Shown: positions 18,229-27,684, counted from the first letter of the stretch. The stretch: 64,000 nucleotides of DNA from Pirellulimonas nuda (GCF_007750855.1 NZ_CP036291.1:5926905-5990904), one strand, 5' to 3'. Notes: generated by a model from the letters alone, not told the origin. A program made the numbers and translations.

Positions 18229-19527
18229 ATGGCCGAACCGCAGTACCGAGAAGAGATCGTCACCAACGCCCCACGGCCCCCCATGATTAGTTGGGGCGCC
18301 ATCATCGCCGGGCTCTTCGCCGTGATTGCGGTTACCTGGCTGATGTACCTGCTGGGCGCCGCGCTGGGCGTCTCGATCGCCGACGTGGCTGACGAGGCCC
18401 CCGACGCAGAAAGCCTCCCCTGGATGGTCGCCGGCTGGATGCTGCTGACCGCGCTGATCGCCTACTTTGTCGGCAGCTCGCTGGCGGCCCGGATGTCTGG
18501 CGTCGCGGACGACCTCGACGGCATGTTGCACGGCATGACGTTGTGGAGCGTGGCCACGGTGGTCACGCTGATGCTGGGCTACTGGGGCCTCTCGGCGCTG
18601 GTGAACACCGGCGCCTCGGCGCTCTCGGCCACCGGCTCGGCCGTGGCGGGCGCGGTAGAATCGGTGGGCAACGCAGCGGCGTCGACCATCTCCGGCGCCG
18701 CTTCGGGCGCTTCGTCCGCGGCAGACTACTTGGCCTCGATCTCCGACACCAAGGTCGCCGCGCGGGTCCGTGAGCGGCTGCAACGCCGCGCCGCAGACGT
18801 GCTGGCCGAGGTCGACCCGCCCGGCGGGACCGACGTGACCCAGAACGACATCCGTGAGGCGATCGAGGGTCTGGACGCCAAGACCTTCGACCGCATGCTG
18901 AGGCAGGTGGTTGACGAGGACCAAGAAGGGATCGCCGAGGTGATCGCCGCCGAGACCGAGCTCAACCAGGACCAGGCGAAAGAACTGGTCGACGGCGCCT
19001 ACGCCAAGCTGGAGGAACGCTTCGGCGACGGCAGCGGCGAAACCCCGCTGTTGGCCGACCTGAAGTCCGACCTCGCAGACCGTGTCGCCCGTCAGGTCGC
19101 CAAGGCAGACCCCCAGGGGGGCGCCGACGTCGACCGCCAGGCGATCCGCGACGCGATCGAAGACCTCGATCAGCAGACCATCACCAAAGCGGCCCAGCTC
19201 CTGTACGAGGGGAAGCCGGACCAGGTAGCCGAGCTGCTGGCTGAAGAAACCGACCTGTCGCGCGCCCAGGTCGACGAGCTGGTGAAGGGGGTCCGCGCGG
19301 AGTTCGATTCGCAGCTCAGGTTCGTCAACCAGAAGATCGACTCGGCGACCAAGTCGGTCAAGAAGACCGTCAACCAAGCGACCGAGAAGGCGTCCACCTA
19401 CGCCCAAGAGGCGTTGTGGGTGACGTTCGTCTCGAGCGCCATGGCGCTGGCCGTATCGGTCTGGGGCGGGCTGTGCGGCGCCTCGACCAACCGCCGCCTG
19501 TTCTACGCCGTTAACCGCCGCGTGTAA
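18229..19527 (+). CDS. Membrane protein with duplicated soluble domain
   Basis: The product has 432 residues. Three or four membrane helices lie near the N-terminus (ISWGAIIAGLFAVIAVTWL, MVAGWMLLTALIAYFVGSSL and LWSVATVVTLMLGYWGLSAL) and one at the C-terminus (VTFVSSAMALAVSVWGGL). Between them is an Ala/Ser-rich linker and two tandem copies of one about 85-residue unit. Copy 1 has PPGGTDVTQNDIREAIEGLD...AAETELNQDQAKELVDGAY; copy 2 has PQGGADVDRQAIRDAIEDLD...AEETDLSRAQVDELVKGVR. The N-terminal part resembles a conserved unnamed bacterial membrane family. The function is unknown. It is probably cotranscribed with the 44-residue membrane peptide 72 bases downstream, upstream of a strong terminator. 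Confidence 0.85.
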   Translation: MAEPQYREEIVTNAPRPPMISWGAIIAGLFAVIAVTWLMYLLGAALGVSIADVADEAPDAESLPWMVAGWMLLTALIAYFVGSSLAARMSGVADDLDGMLHGMTLWSVATVVTLMLGYWGLSALVNTGASALSATGSAVAGAVESVGNAAASTISGAASGASSAADYLASISDTKVAARVRERLQRRAADVLAEVDPPGGTDVTQNDIREAIEGLDAKTFDRMLRQVVDEDQEGIAEVIAAETELNQDQAKELVDGAYAKLEERFGDGSGETPLLADLKSDLADRVARQVAKADPQGGADVDRQAIRDAIEDLDQQTITKAAQLLYEGKPDQVAELLAEETDLSRAQVDELVKGVRAEFDSQLRFVNQKIDSATKSVKKTVNQATEKASTYAQEALWVTFVSSAMALAVSVWGGLCGASTNRRLFYAVNRRV

Positions 19528-19599
19528 CGCACGCGTTCACTCCCGGCGCGCCGCCGAGGCGCGATCCACCACCCGATCCACCCTGTAAGGAATCTAGTC

Positions 19600-19734
19600 A
19601 TGGCCTATGGACTCATCGGTACGATCCTCGTGATCTTGCTGGTCGCCGCGCTGCTCAAGAGCGTTGCGATCGGCGGGCTCGGCGGGATCATCTTGCTGAT
19701 CTTGATCGTGATGCTGGTGATGGGACGCCTCTAA
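19600..19734 (+). CDS. Small hydrophobic membrane protein (DUF3309-like)
   Basis: This 44-residue reading frame (starting MAYGLIGTILVILLVAALL and ending VMLVMGRL) is preceded by GTAAGGA nine bases before the ATG. It is two short hydrophobic segments joined by a glycine-rich turn (IGGLGG), the layout of DUF3309-type small membrane proteins that accompany envelope-stress genes. It lies directly before a rho-independent terminator and after the duplicated-domain membrane protein, so the two probably form one transcript. Its length is below common gene-finder cut-offs. Confidence 0.75.
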   Translation: MAYGLIGTILVILLVAALLKSVAIGGLGGIILLILIVMLVMGRL

Positions 19735-19767
19735 AGCGTACCCCCCCGTCGCCCGCGTGCTATGTTT

Positions 19768-19813
19768 ATCCGGACGCCGCCCCCCGCGTGGGGCGGCGTC
19801 CGGATTTTTTTTT
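19768..19813 (+). terminator. Rho-independent terminator
   Basis: A 16-bp perfect stem (ATCCGGACGCCGCCCC and its complement) with a six-base loop CCGCGT is followed by nine T residues. It ends the plus-strand transcript of the two membrane-protein genes. The facing esterase gene stops just beyond it. Confidence 0.95.
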
Positions 19814-19822
19814 GCGATCGGT

Positions 19823-21316
19823 TCACGGCTTGAAGCGGTCGGTCCGGAACGGGTACGCCGGCAGGCCGGCGCCATTCACCAGGTTCACCGTGGGCTTGGC
19901 GGAGAACGCGTACCGCACGTAGCGCGGCGCGGGGAGCTCAGCGGCGCGTAGCACCACGGCCCCGGCTTCGATCCGCGCCTCGGCGGGGGTCCAGTGGGCC
20001 TCATCGCCGGCCAGCCAGAAGGCGGTCGGGGGGCGCCCGTCGGAGGTCTTCAGCCCGTCTGCATGGTCGAAATAGACCGTGACCGCGTCGCCCGACGCCT
20101 CGACGCGGCTCATCGTGGGCCCTTGGGCCACGACGTCCTTGCCCAGCGTGTCGCGCGCGGCCAACAACGCGAGCCGGCGGCCGATAGGCAGCTTGTCATT
20201 GGGGTGGATGTTGCCCAGCATCCCCAGGTCGATGGTGTTGACGACCCCGACGGCGGGCAGGTCCTGCGCCCGCAGCTGCGATTCACGCATCCACGCCCAC
20301 GAGAGGGCCGCGGGGTCTTCCGGTTCGACCGGTCCCCCGAACCGCTGCCCGAAGCCGGGCAGCATCACCACCAAGAAGTGCGCGTCTTCGCTGCCCCACA
20401 GCCGGCGGTAGCGCTCGATCCACAACGGCAGCGTCTTGCCGTACTGCTGCATGCCGGCGGCGCTGTTGGCGTTGGCCTCCCCCTGGTACCACACCAGGCC
20501 CCGGCAGGCGTACGGGGCGAGCGGCTTCATCATGGCGTTGTACAGGATGTTCGGCCGTGTGCGCAGGAAGATATCGTCCCGCGTCGCACGCTCGCCGGGC
20601 TTTGCAAGGATCGCCTCGACCCGCTCTTTGGCGGGCAGGTCGGCGTCGAACCCCTCCATGATCGCCGCGAAGTGCGGCAGCCGCTCGGTCATGTCTCGGG
20701 GCATCCAGCCTTCGATCGACGAGCTTCCCCAGGCGCTCAGGATGATGCCGATCGGGGCGTCGGCAGACTGCTCTAGGTAGTAGGCAAAGGCGAAGGCGAC
20801 GGCGCTGCCGGGCCCGGCGAGCCGCCACTGCCCCGCGCAAGTCTCCTGCTCGTCAAAGGCCACCGTGTTCTCTACCTGGAAGGTGCGGAGGTTCTTCGCC
20901 TTGGGGACCAGCGCGTTGACCTTGGGCGCACGCCCTGCCGGCATCACCATGTTCGCCTGCCCGGCACAGATCCACACCTCGCCCACCAGAACGTCGCTGA
21001 GCACGATAGCCTCCGGCCCGGAGGACGAAGCGACCCGCATCGTCCGCGGCTCGAAGCAGGCCTCTAGCGGCGCCAGGTCGACGCGCCAACCGCCGGCGGC
21101 GTCGGCCGTAGCGTTCTTCTTCTGGTCCGCAAACTCCACGGTGATCGCGGCGCCGGGCGTGGCCGTCCCCCAAACCGGCACGGGCCGCTCGCGCTGCAGG
21201 ACCATGTGGTCTTGAAACAACGAACCAAGCTGCAACCCGGCTTGGTGGGCCTGCGGAGCGGCCAGCAGGGGCAGCGCGACCAGCAGCGCGGCAAAGAGAA
21301 TCACGTGGCGTTGCAT
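19823..21316 (-). CDS. Sialate O-acetylesterase homologue, predicted inactive
   Basis: The product has 497 residues with a signal peptide ([18 protein letters not shown]). It has the fold signatures of the SASA/SGNH esterase family: [19 protein letters not shown] at the N-terminal beta domain, [12 protein letters not shown] around the nucleophile position, and [11 protein letters not shown] at 273-283. However, the nucleophile serine of the usual GQSNM is Ala (residue 121, codon GCG). The Asp of the usual DIHP catalytic motif is Asn (369), while His371 is kept. As it stands, it should not deacetylate by the normal mechanism. It may bind carbohydrate or be a pseudoenzyme. The rest of the frame is intact over full family length. 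Confidence 0.85.
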
Positions 21317-21614
21317 AGAAAAGTTGCCTTGCAGTTGGTGGGACTCGCCGGCGCCCCAAACGCCTTCGGGGCGACTGCATCATGACGTGCCGCGGGAACG
21401 CCATCAAGCAGATCGCCCCGTGCCGATCGGCTGCGGGCGTGAGGCGTGATGGCCTGCGAAAGAGCGGAAAATGTCTCTTACTTGACCGGCGCCCGCAGCC
21501 TACATTACCGTTTCCGCCGCGGGGGCTACGCCCGCGGCCCGGGGCGAGCGTAGCGTCCGCCGCCTGTCCCTACTCGCTCGACGTTCAAAGATCACCTAAC
21601 TGGGAAGACCAGCC

Positions 21615-22361
21615 ATGGACGAGCCGCGACACAACCCCTTCGCGAGCCCACTCGCCGAAGACGCCCCCTTCCCGGTGAGCGAAACCGCCGGCGCACCCAG
21701 GGCCGACTTCTACCGATCGACCCAAGACCTGGGCCGCAAGCTGCGCGTCGCGTTCGGGGTGATGATCTGCCTAACGTTCGCCGCCATGGCGACCGGCGCG
21801 TGGCACATTGCTACGGTGGCCCAGACGTGGGGACAACCCGAGATGGGCCCCGCGGAGTCGGCCGACCTGTTGGTCAGCCTGCTGATCCTTGTGGTCTACA
21901 TCGTGCTAGTGGTGATGTACTGCAAGTGGCACTACAGGTCGTACCGCAACTTGACGAGCTTCGGCGTCGAAGACGCGCGCTACACGCCTGGTTGGTCTGT
22001 GGGCTATTACTTCATCCCGATTGTCAGCTTGTTCAAGCCCTACCGCGCGATGAAAGACATCTACAACGGCAGCGCAGGCGAGCCGGTGGAGCAGGCGGCC
22101 GGCGTGGTGGCCGCCTGGTGGACCGCTTTCATTGCGATGAACCTGATCGAGAACGGCGCGAGCCGGATGGTCATGCGGGCCGATACCGTGGAAACCATCC
22201 AGGCGGCGGGAGTGGTCTACCTGGTGGCCAACGCCGCAACGGTGATCGCCGCCTTCTTGGCGATCGGCTTGATCCGCGAGGTCGACGCGCGGCAGCGGGC
22301 GCGTGGCGTTGCGTTGGGCTTTGAGTCCCCGCCGGCGGACCGGCGGTTTACGATCGAGTAA
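21615..22361 (+). CDS. DUF4328 membrane protein
   Basis: The product has 248 residues. Four predicted membrane helices occur (VAFGVMICLTFAAMATGAW, LLVSLLILVVYIVLVVMYC, VVAAWWTAFIAMNLI and VVYLVANAATVIAAFLAIGL). The block YRSYRNLTSFGVEDARYTPG followed by WSVGYYFIPIVSLFKPYRAM is diagnostic of DUF4328, seen in actinobacterial and planctomycete membrane proteins of unknown role. The N-terminal 45 residues are polar and Pro-rich. It is divergent from the esterase homologue and convergent with the glycosidase cluster. Confidence 0.85.
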   Translation: MDEPRHNPFASPLAEDAPFPVSETAGAPRADFYRSTQDLGRKLRVAFGVMICLTFAAMATGAWHIATVAQTWGQPEMGPAESADLLVSLLILVVYIVLVVMYCKWHYRSYRNLTSFGVEDARYTPGWSVGYYFIPIVSLFKPYRAMKDIYNGSAGEPVEQAAGVVAAWWTAFIAMNLIENGASRMVMRADTVETIQAAGVVYLVANAATVIAAFLAIGLIREVDARQRARGVALGFESPPADRRFTIE

Positions 22362-22401
22362 GCTGCGCGGGGCGCCCCGACCACGCAGACCGCCGGGCGC
22401 C

Positions 22402-23514
22402 CTACGGCGCCCCGCCGGTGATCTCTTTCAGCTTGCTGAAGAACGCTTGCTTGCGCGGGGAGCTGATCCGCCAGTTCACCGGCACCGACTGGAAGCCGTG
22501 GTCGTGCCCCTCGCCCCGCATCCGGTAGTCGAAGTACCCCCACGACGCGTACGACTCCACCGCCAGCACCAAGTGGTTGACCGGCTTGTCGAAGTCGAAG
22601 TGGTCGTCTTCGTTGAACAAGATGGGCACGGGCCTGTAGCCCTCGACCTGCCTGGTTCGGCTGACCATCTGGGTGATCATCGCGGGATCCTTCACCCCGT
22701 TGCCGTGCAGCAGCAAGAAGTCCGCGACGCGGACGACGCTCGGCTCCGGGACCCGCCGGCCGCTGTAGCTGGTGCCCACCAGGTAGCGGCGCCCGTGCTG
22801 CTCGTTGGCCTGGATCCGCTGGATGACCTCGTGGACGCGGCCCGGCCCGAGGATGGCGTGGCTGTACTTGAGGTTGCACTCGTTGTTGACCTCGATAGTC
22901 ACGTTCTGGTAGCCCTTGGCGAAGAGCCAGTCGAGCGTGTTGTCCACCGCTCGGAGCACCGCGGCTTCGTCCTCGATCAGGTCTTCTTGGTCGTTGTAGA
23001 AGAGCCCCAGGATGGCGACCATGCCGAGCTCGTCCGCCCGGTCGAGGATCCGCTCGAGGCGACGCATGTAGTCGGGACGCAACCCGCCCTGGGGATCGAT
23101 GGCGGAATTGATCCACCCCTTGTTGCCGTAGCCCAGCGGGCTCCCACCTTGAAGGTTGATGGTGAACGCCAACAGGCCGTGGGCGTACCACGAGGGCATG
23201 GCGTCGACGAACTCGTTGGTGTTGCGGTCTGCGTCCCACCGCTGGGTGTCCGGGTACTTCCAGCGGTCGGCGGTCTCTGGGTTGAGGTCGTCGAAGACCC
23301 CCTGCACCAGCCGTGCGTTCATCAACAGCCCCTCGACGGGGAACCCGTTCCATTGCCGCCCCTGGTAGGTGGGCGCGTCGTTGATGAAGAACTTGTCGCC
23401 TTGGATGGCGACCACGGTGCGCCGCGCGGCGACCGCCTGAGCGTGCGCGTCACCGATCGCCAGGAGTGCAAATGTCGCGCTCGCGAGCGCCGTCAAGGAG
23501 CGTCTGTGGGTCAT
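22402..23514 (-). CDS. Exported glycoside hydrolase-like TIM-barrel protein
   Basis: The product has 370 residues with a signal peptide (ALASATFALLAIGDAHAQ) and AGGAA ten bases before the ATG. It begins with a small beta segment (AIQGDKFFINDAPTYQGRQW), as in clan GH-A enzymes. Barrel elements follow: RLERILDRADELGMVAILGL, then YQNVTIEVNNECN, whose Asn-Glu pair fits a clan-A acid/base site. A later PVPILFNEDDHFDF could supply the nucleophile. I cannot assign a GH family. It is 15 bases downstream of the GH117-like gene, so the two are probably cotranscribed. Confidence 0.72.
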   Translation of the reverse strand: MTHRRSLTALASATFALLAIGDAHAQAVAARRTVVAIQGDKFFINDAPTYQGRQWNGFPVEGLLMNARLVQGVFDDLNPETADRWKYPDTQRWDADRNTNEFVDAMPSWYAHGLLAFTINLQGGSPLGYGNKGWINSAIDPQGGLRPDYMRRLERILDRADELGMVAILGLFYNDQEDLIEDEAAVLRAVDNTLDWLFAKGYQNVTIEVNNECNLKYSHAILGPGRVHEVIQRIQANEQHGRRYLVGTSYSGRRVPEPSVVRVADFLLLHGNGVKDPAMITQMVSRTRQVEGYRPVPILFNEDDHFDFDKPVNHLVLAVESYASWGYFDYRMRGEGHDHGFQSVPVNWRISSPRKQAFFSKLKEITGGAP

Positions 23515-23529
23515 CGTGTGGTGGTTCCT

Positions 23530-24903
23530 TTAGGAGCCGGACAAGGCTTCGCGGCTGTATTGTTTTCGTAGAGATTGGGGCAGCGTGCCGTGGGACTCGA
23601 AGTGCAGCGATTCGTCGGGCGTCACCGACCCGCGTTTCAGGTAGGGGTGGTCGATGTCGCGGTGCAGGTCGCAGTCAAAGCGCACCAGGAACCCGTTGCC
23701 GCTGCCGACGATGTGGCTGAGTCCCCAGGCGACGCCGCGGCCGTCGCCGCTGTCGGTGAACGCGTCTGCGCAGTACGGTCCGCCGGCGACCGGGGGGCGC
23801 TCGACGTGCGCGACGATCTGGAAGTTGAGGCCGTCGGGGGCGTACTGGATCGTGTTGCGCTCCGGGCCGTCGCGGATGATGATCGACGCCACCCCCGCCC
23901 GGTAGGGGAACAGGGTCGTTTCGTGCCCCGAGTTGCTGATCGGGTTCAGCGGCGACTTGCGGAACGGGCCCTCGGGCGCGTCGGCGATCGCCACCCCGTG
24001 CATGCGGTGGATGTCGCGTCCGGCGCGTGGTTCGGCGTCGACGAGGCTCTCCACCGGCGCGCCCCGCGGGTCCTCGAGCCACACGTCGGACTTGTAGTAC
24101 ATCCAGATCTGGCCGTTGTAGACGATGGGGTAGGGGTCGTGGATCGCGCTTGCGTCCCAGGCGCCGCTCGGCCCGGGTTTGATCACCGGGCGGCCGATCA
24201 TGCGCCACGGCCCATCGGGCGAATCCGCCCAGGCCATGCCGACGTCGCTGCGATCCCCCGCGGCTTGGCTGAACCTGCCGGTGAACGCCTGGAAGTAGAG
24301 GTAGTACTTGCCGCCGAAGCAGAGGATGTCGGGGGTGGAGAGCGAACGGTCCGCGTACCCTGCCTGGCGACTGCGTTTGACCGCGGCCCCCTGTTCCTGC
24401 CAGTCGAAACCGTCTGTCGAGGTGGCGTAGTAGATGTCGGCAAGGTCCCAGTCCCAGGCCGGCACGTCGTCCGGGGTCGCGTCGGTGTAGTTCGACAGCC
24501 CGACCGGGGGGAGCGCGGTCTTGCGCCGCGTGTAGTACACGTAGTACTTGCCCCCCACGCGGATCACCTTGCTGGGGTCTCGACGGGAGACCGCCGCGTC
24601 CTTGCCGATGCCCCCCAGGCGTGAGTACTTGAAGAGCGTGTAGAACTCGTTGTCAAAGTCGCCCAACGGGTTCCATGCTTCGTACAGACGCTCCGCGGCG
24701 GCGCTCAAGTCGTGGGCGGGCCGCGCGAGCGGGACCCCGGAGAAGTGAACGCCAGACGGGGCGGGCCCGTTGTCGGGCGTGGGCTGCTGGCCGGTCGCGC
24801 CCCGCGCCGGAAACGTGGGCAGGGTCGTGGCCAGCCCGATCGCGAGGGTTGACCATGCGAAGCGGAGCAAGGGCAGCGGGCGTGGCTTGCGGCGGGTGTA
24901 CAT
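23530..24903 (-). CDS. GH117-like glycoside hydrolase, exported
   Basis: The product has 457 residues from the ATG at 24903; the TTG 21 bases upstream is less likely. It has a Tat-less signal peptide (LLRFAWSTLAIGLATTLPTF, then PARGA). The beta-propeller repeats include DPSKVIRVGGKYYVYYTRRK, STPDILCFGGKYYLYFQAF and IHDPYPIVYNGQIWMYYKSD, and GHETTLFPY near residue 345 is a GH117-type block. Known GH117 enzymes release 3,6-anhydro-L-galactose from neoagarobiose and relatives, so red-algal galactan breakdown is the likely setting. The precise substrate is inferred from the family only. Neighbours are another propeller enzyme upstream and a TIM-barrel glycosidase downstream. Confidence 0.82.
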   Translation of the reverse strand: MYTRRKPRPLPLLRFAWSTLAIGLATTLPTFPARGATGQQPTPDNGPAPSGVHFSGVPLARPAHDLSAAAERLYEAWNPLGDFDNEFYTLFKYSRLGGIGKDAAVSRRDPSKVIRVGGKYYVYYTRRKTALPPVGLSNYTDATPDDVPAWDWDLADIYYATSTDGFDWQEQGAAVKRSRQAGYADRSLSTPDILCFGGKYYLYFQAFTGRFSQAAGDRSDVGMAWADSPDGPWRMIGRPVIKPGPSGAWDASAIHDPYPIVYNGQIWMYYKSDVWLEDPRGAPVESLVDAEPRAGRDIHRMHGVAIADAPEGPFRKSPLNPISNSGHETTLFPYRAGVASIIIRDGPERNTIQYAPDGLNFQIVAHVERPPVAGGPYCADAFTDSGDGRGVAWGLSHIVGSGNGFLVRFDCDLHRDIDHPYLKRGSVTPDESLHFESHGTLPQSLRKQYSREALSGS

Positions 24904-24978
24904 CGGTGGTCGTGGGCGGTTCAAGTAAGTAGTAGGGGCCGCCTGCGGGCGGGTGGTTGTGGTCTGGGCCGCGCTGCG

Positions 24979-25941
24979 TTAGTCCCAGGCCAAGCGCGCG
25001 ATGCTCACCCCGCGGTGGGGCCACTCGACGCTCGAGATGTACCAGTCGCCCTGTTCGTCCTGAAACACTTCTGGCGCGTGGGCATTGAGGGTGGTCACCA
25101 AGGCGCTGTGGTCGAAGTTCAGCGGGTCGTCTGACTGGTAGACATAGGTCGTGTGTTGATAGGCGCCCTGCAGCGTCTCGCGGTCCCACACGCCGTTCCA
25201 GCCGCAGACGAACAAGTAAAAGGTGTTGTTGTGGCGGACGATGGAGGGGGACTCCGGGTCGACCCCCTCCTGCATGGTGCGGATCGGCTTGTGCCGCCGC
25301 CATGCTTGGAAGTCGGTGGAGGTCGCCACCTGCACCCCCTGCTCGTTGCAGGTGACTAGGTAGTAGGCGCCGTCCCAAAGCAACAGGCTGGGGTCGCGCC
25401 CGCTGGGGGTGTCGCCCAGAGGTCCCTTAGGGGTCCACGCGTGCAGGTCGTCCGACACCGCGTAGCGGATGGGCGTGGGTCCGTACACCATGTGGTAGAG
25501 GCCGCGGCGGCGGACGATGCAGGGGGCGTGGTTCGCCGCGATCTCTCCCGGGCGGTCGGCCGGCGGCAGCACCTTGGGCAGGTCGCGCCAGGCGCCCTCC
25601 CGCAGGGACTGCTTCAGCGTCCCCGCGGGGGCGACGGCGTGGAACGATTGGTTCTCTCCGAGGTGGATGTTCTCGAGGTCGGTGATCGGATGGGTGATGC
25701 CCAGCGCGTGCCAACGCCCCGACGCGTCGCGCACAAAGCAGTGGTCGTTGGGGACCCACTCCTCGTAGCGCCGGCCGGCGATCAACTCCCCAACGCTCGG
25801 CCCCGGGAACACATCGCCCGCGGGCTTGTAGACGTTGACATACTCCCCCTCGATCCTGGGGACCAGCACGCCGGAGCCGGTCGCCTCAGGGGGCGCGGCC
25901 ATACAGAGCCACAAGAGGGCCGGGGCGGCAAGCGTGAACAT
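24979..25941 (-). CDS. GH43/GH32-like five-bladed propeller glycosidase
   Basis: The product has 320 residues with a short signal peptide (MFTLAAPALLWLCMAAPPEA). Blade-type repeats are visible: NDHCFVRDASGRWHALGIT, AANHAPCIVRRRGLYHMVYG, GRDPSLLLWDGAYYLVTCNE and DPESPSIVRHNNTFYLFVCG. The Asp in GRDPS and the Glu in DPESP are positioned like the catalytic acids of clan GH-F/GH-J enzymes. The exact family is not assigned. It lies 75 bases upstream of the GH117-like gene on the same strand. A hydrophobic frame just upstream in another phase is noted separately as rejected. Confidence 0.78.
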   Translation of the reverse strand: MFTLAAPALLWLCMAAPPEATGSGVLVPRIEGEYVNVYKPAGDVFPGPSVGELIAGRRYEEWVPNDHCFVRDASGRWHALGITHPITDLENIHLGENQSFHAVAPAGTLKQSLREGAWRDLPKVLPPADRPGEIAANHAPCIVRRRGLYHMVYGPTPIRYAVSDDLHAWTPKGPLGDTPSGRDPSLLLWDGAYYLVTCNEQGVQVATSTDFQAWRRHKPIRTMQEGVDPESPSIVRHNNTFYLFVCGWNGVWDRETLQGAYQHTTYVYQSDDPLNFDHSALVTTLNAHAPEVFQDEQGDWYISSVEWPHRGVSIARLAWD

Positions 25942-26184
25942 CGGGTCGAGCCTCGCGAGGGTGCAAGTGTGGCTGGCGGTCGATGGCCTGGATCGCGTGC
26001 GCCGCACCGGTCCGCAGCACTAGCAGCAGCGTCGCAAGCAGCACGGCTGGGGCCAAGCGGGAACAAAGCGGTTCTTCATGGCGGACGGACGTGTTGAGGA
26101 AGAGATGCATCGACGGGGCGCAGTCAAACTCTAATCACGGCGCCGGGCGGTTTGCAAGCAAGCAGGGGCCGGCGGCGCCGCCAA

Positions 26185-27684
26185 CTAGGGGGCGACTTCG
26201 ATCACCACGCGTCGGTAGTCCCACAGCGACGCGATGGGGTTTTCGTCGCTCAGCTCCAAGACCAAATGGATCTGCGTGCCCGCGGCGCCGGTCGGCACGT
26301 GCAGCGTCGCCCGGGCCGTGGGGGCGCCGTCGATGTAGACGCGTCCCGCGTAGGTCCCCGCTTCTTCGTACTGGCGCCACGCGTAGTTGAGCGGGTCGTC
26401 GTCGGGGTCGGTGCTGGCCGACGCGTCGAACGTCAGCGTCTGGCCCGGCTTGGCCGTGACGTGCAGGATCGCGTCGGAGGCGTCGCCGTCGACCGCGGCC
26501 ACCGGGTGGTGGTTCGCCCCGTCGAACGGCGCCACGCACCAGTCCATCCGGCACTGCAGGTTGGCCAGCATCGCCCGCCGCCACCGCCACACGGGCACGT
26601 AGTCGCCGTGCAGCGTGTCTCCCGTTTCGGGGTCGGTCCAGACGTCGCTCGCTTCGCGGTAGACGCCGAAGGGGACGTTCTGCCGCTCGTCGCGGCGGAT
26701 GTCGGCGTGGCGCGACCAGAAGTTTTCGGCCTTGTCAGCCGTGAAGCGTCCCCCCCAGCCTCCCCACGACGGGTGGTCGATGTCGAACAGCCCGCGGTTC
26801 ACCGGCCCCAGCCAGGGGATGGTGCCGCCCCCCTCCATGAAGGCGAGCCCGCCGCCCCCCATACGGCGTTCTGGGTAGAGCTCGCCAAGGGCGCCGTGGC
26901 CGGTGCGGACGTGCTCTTTCAGCCAGGCGTGCTGACCTGCCGCCGAGTAAGGGAAGGGCCGCCACTTGTGCGGGCCCAGGTTGACGGCGGTGTCGCCGTC
27001 GCGGCCCCCCGGGCCCCCGAACGCGTAGGTCTGGTAGTTGCTGCGGATCCAGTGGATGGCGGGGAACGTGTGGCAGATCCACGCGCCGGCGTTGTCCTGG
27101 GCGCCGTTCTCGAACACCCGCAGCTTGGCGACGAGGCGCTCGAACTGCGCCGGGTCGTCCGCACAGTCCTCTTGCAGGTCCCGCAGCGTCTGGGCCAGCG
27201 TGTTCGAGCCGGCGTTCACCACTACCCACAGCGGGCGCGGGTCGTCACGCAGCAGCGCTCGCCGGAGCGCATCGGAGCCGGGGCTCGACTTTCCCTTGCC
27301 CACCGCGGCCACGCCGTACTTGGGCTGCCCGTCGCAGACGATCGCGTGCAGCCGGTCGGGCTCGGGCCACCCCTGGGCGTGCAGGCGCAGGTTCGGCAGC
27401 ACCCGGGCGTAGCCGTCGATCAGTTGGTGGAACAGCTCCGGGTGGAGCCGGCGCCGGTACTCCTGCTTCGAGTCCTCACGCAGGTACTTGCCCGTCACGG
27501 CGATCAGGGCTTCGGGCTCGAACTCGTTGCAGTTGACCAGCATGTGGGCCATCTGCTGCTCTTCGTCCGGCTCGTTCCCCATGTCGGCGAGGATGGCGAC
27601 GCGCGTGCGCGGCTGCGCGTCCGCGGCGCCGATCCAAAGCAGACAACACACCCCCGCCACGAGCAAAAGCGCTGCTGATCGCAT
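26185..27684 (-). CDS. DUF1593 nucleoside hydrolase-like/Sde0182-type protein
   Basis: The product has 499 residues with a signal peptide (ALLLVAGVCCLLWIGAADAQ). The N-terminal domain begins RVAILADMGNEPDEEQQMAHML, the DUF1593 version of the nucleoside-hydrolase calcium site, and continues with WVVVNAGSNTLAQTL and the large mid-region containing FPAIHWIRSNYQTYAFGG. The C-terminal about 100 residues form an Ig/PKD-like sheet domain (FDASASTDPDDDPLNYAWRQY). Characterised relatives bind cellulose, but the enzymatic role is unproven. It is part of the run of exported carbohydrate proteins on this strand, with 243 bases to the next gene. Confidence 0.88.
   Translation of the reverse strand: MRSAALLLVAGVCCLLWIGAADAQPRTRVAILADMGNEPDEEQQMAHMLVNCNEFEPEALIAVTGKYLREDSKQEYRRRLHPELFHQLIDGYARVLPNLRLHAQGWPEPDRLHAIVCDGQPKYGVAAVGKGKSSPGSDALRRALLRDDPRPLWVVVNAGSNTLAQTLRDLQEDCADDPAQFERLVAKLRVFENGAQDNAGAWICHTFPAIHWIRSNYQTYAFGGPGGRDGDTAVNLGPHKWRPFPYSAAGQHAWLKEHVRTGHGALGELYPERRMGGGGLAFMEGGGTIPWLGPVNRGLFDIDHPSWGGWGGRFTADKAENFWSRHADIRRDERQNVPFGVYREASDVWTDPETGDTLHGDYVPVWRWRRAMLANLQCRMDWCVAPFDGANHHPVAAVDGDASDAILHVTAKPGQTLTFDASASTDPDDDPLNYAWRQYEEAGTYAGRVYIDGAPTARATLHVPTGAAGTQIHLVLELSDENPIASLWDYRRVVIEVAP

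Noticed and set aside
25886-26110. 74-residue minus-strand frame with a signal-peptide-like start, upstream of the GH43/32-like gene
   Set aside because: It might indicate a frameshift in the glycosidase start, but that gene has its own ATG and signal peptide at 25941, and the alternative frame has no homologous continuation. A read-level check would settle it.
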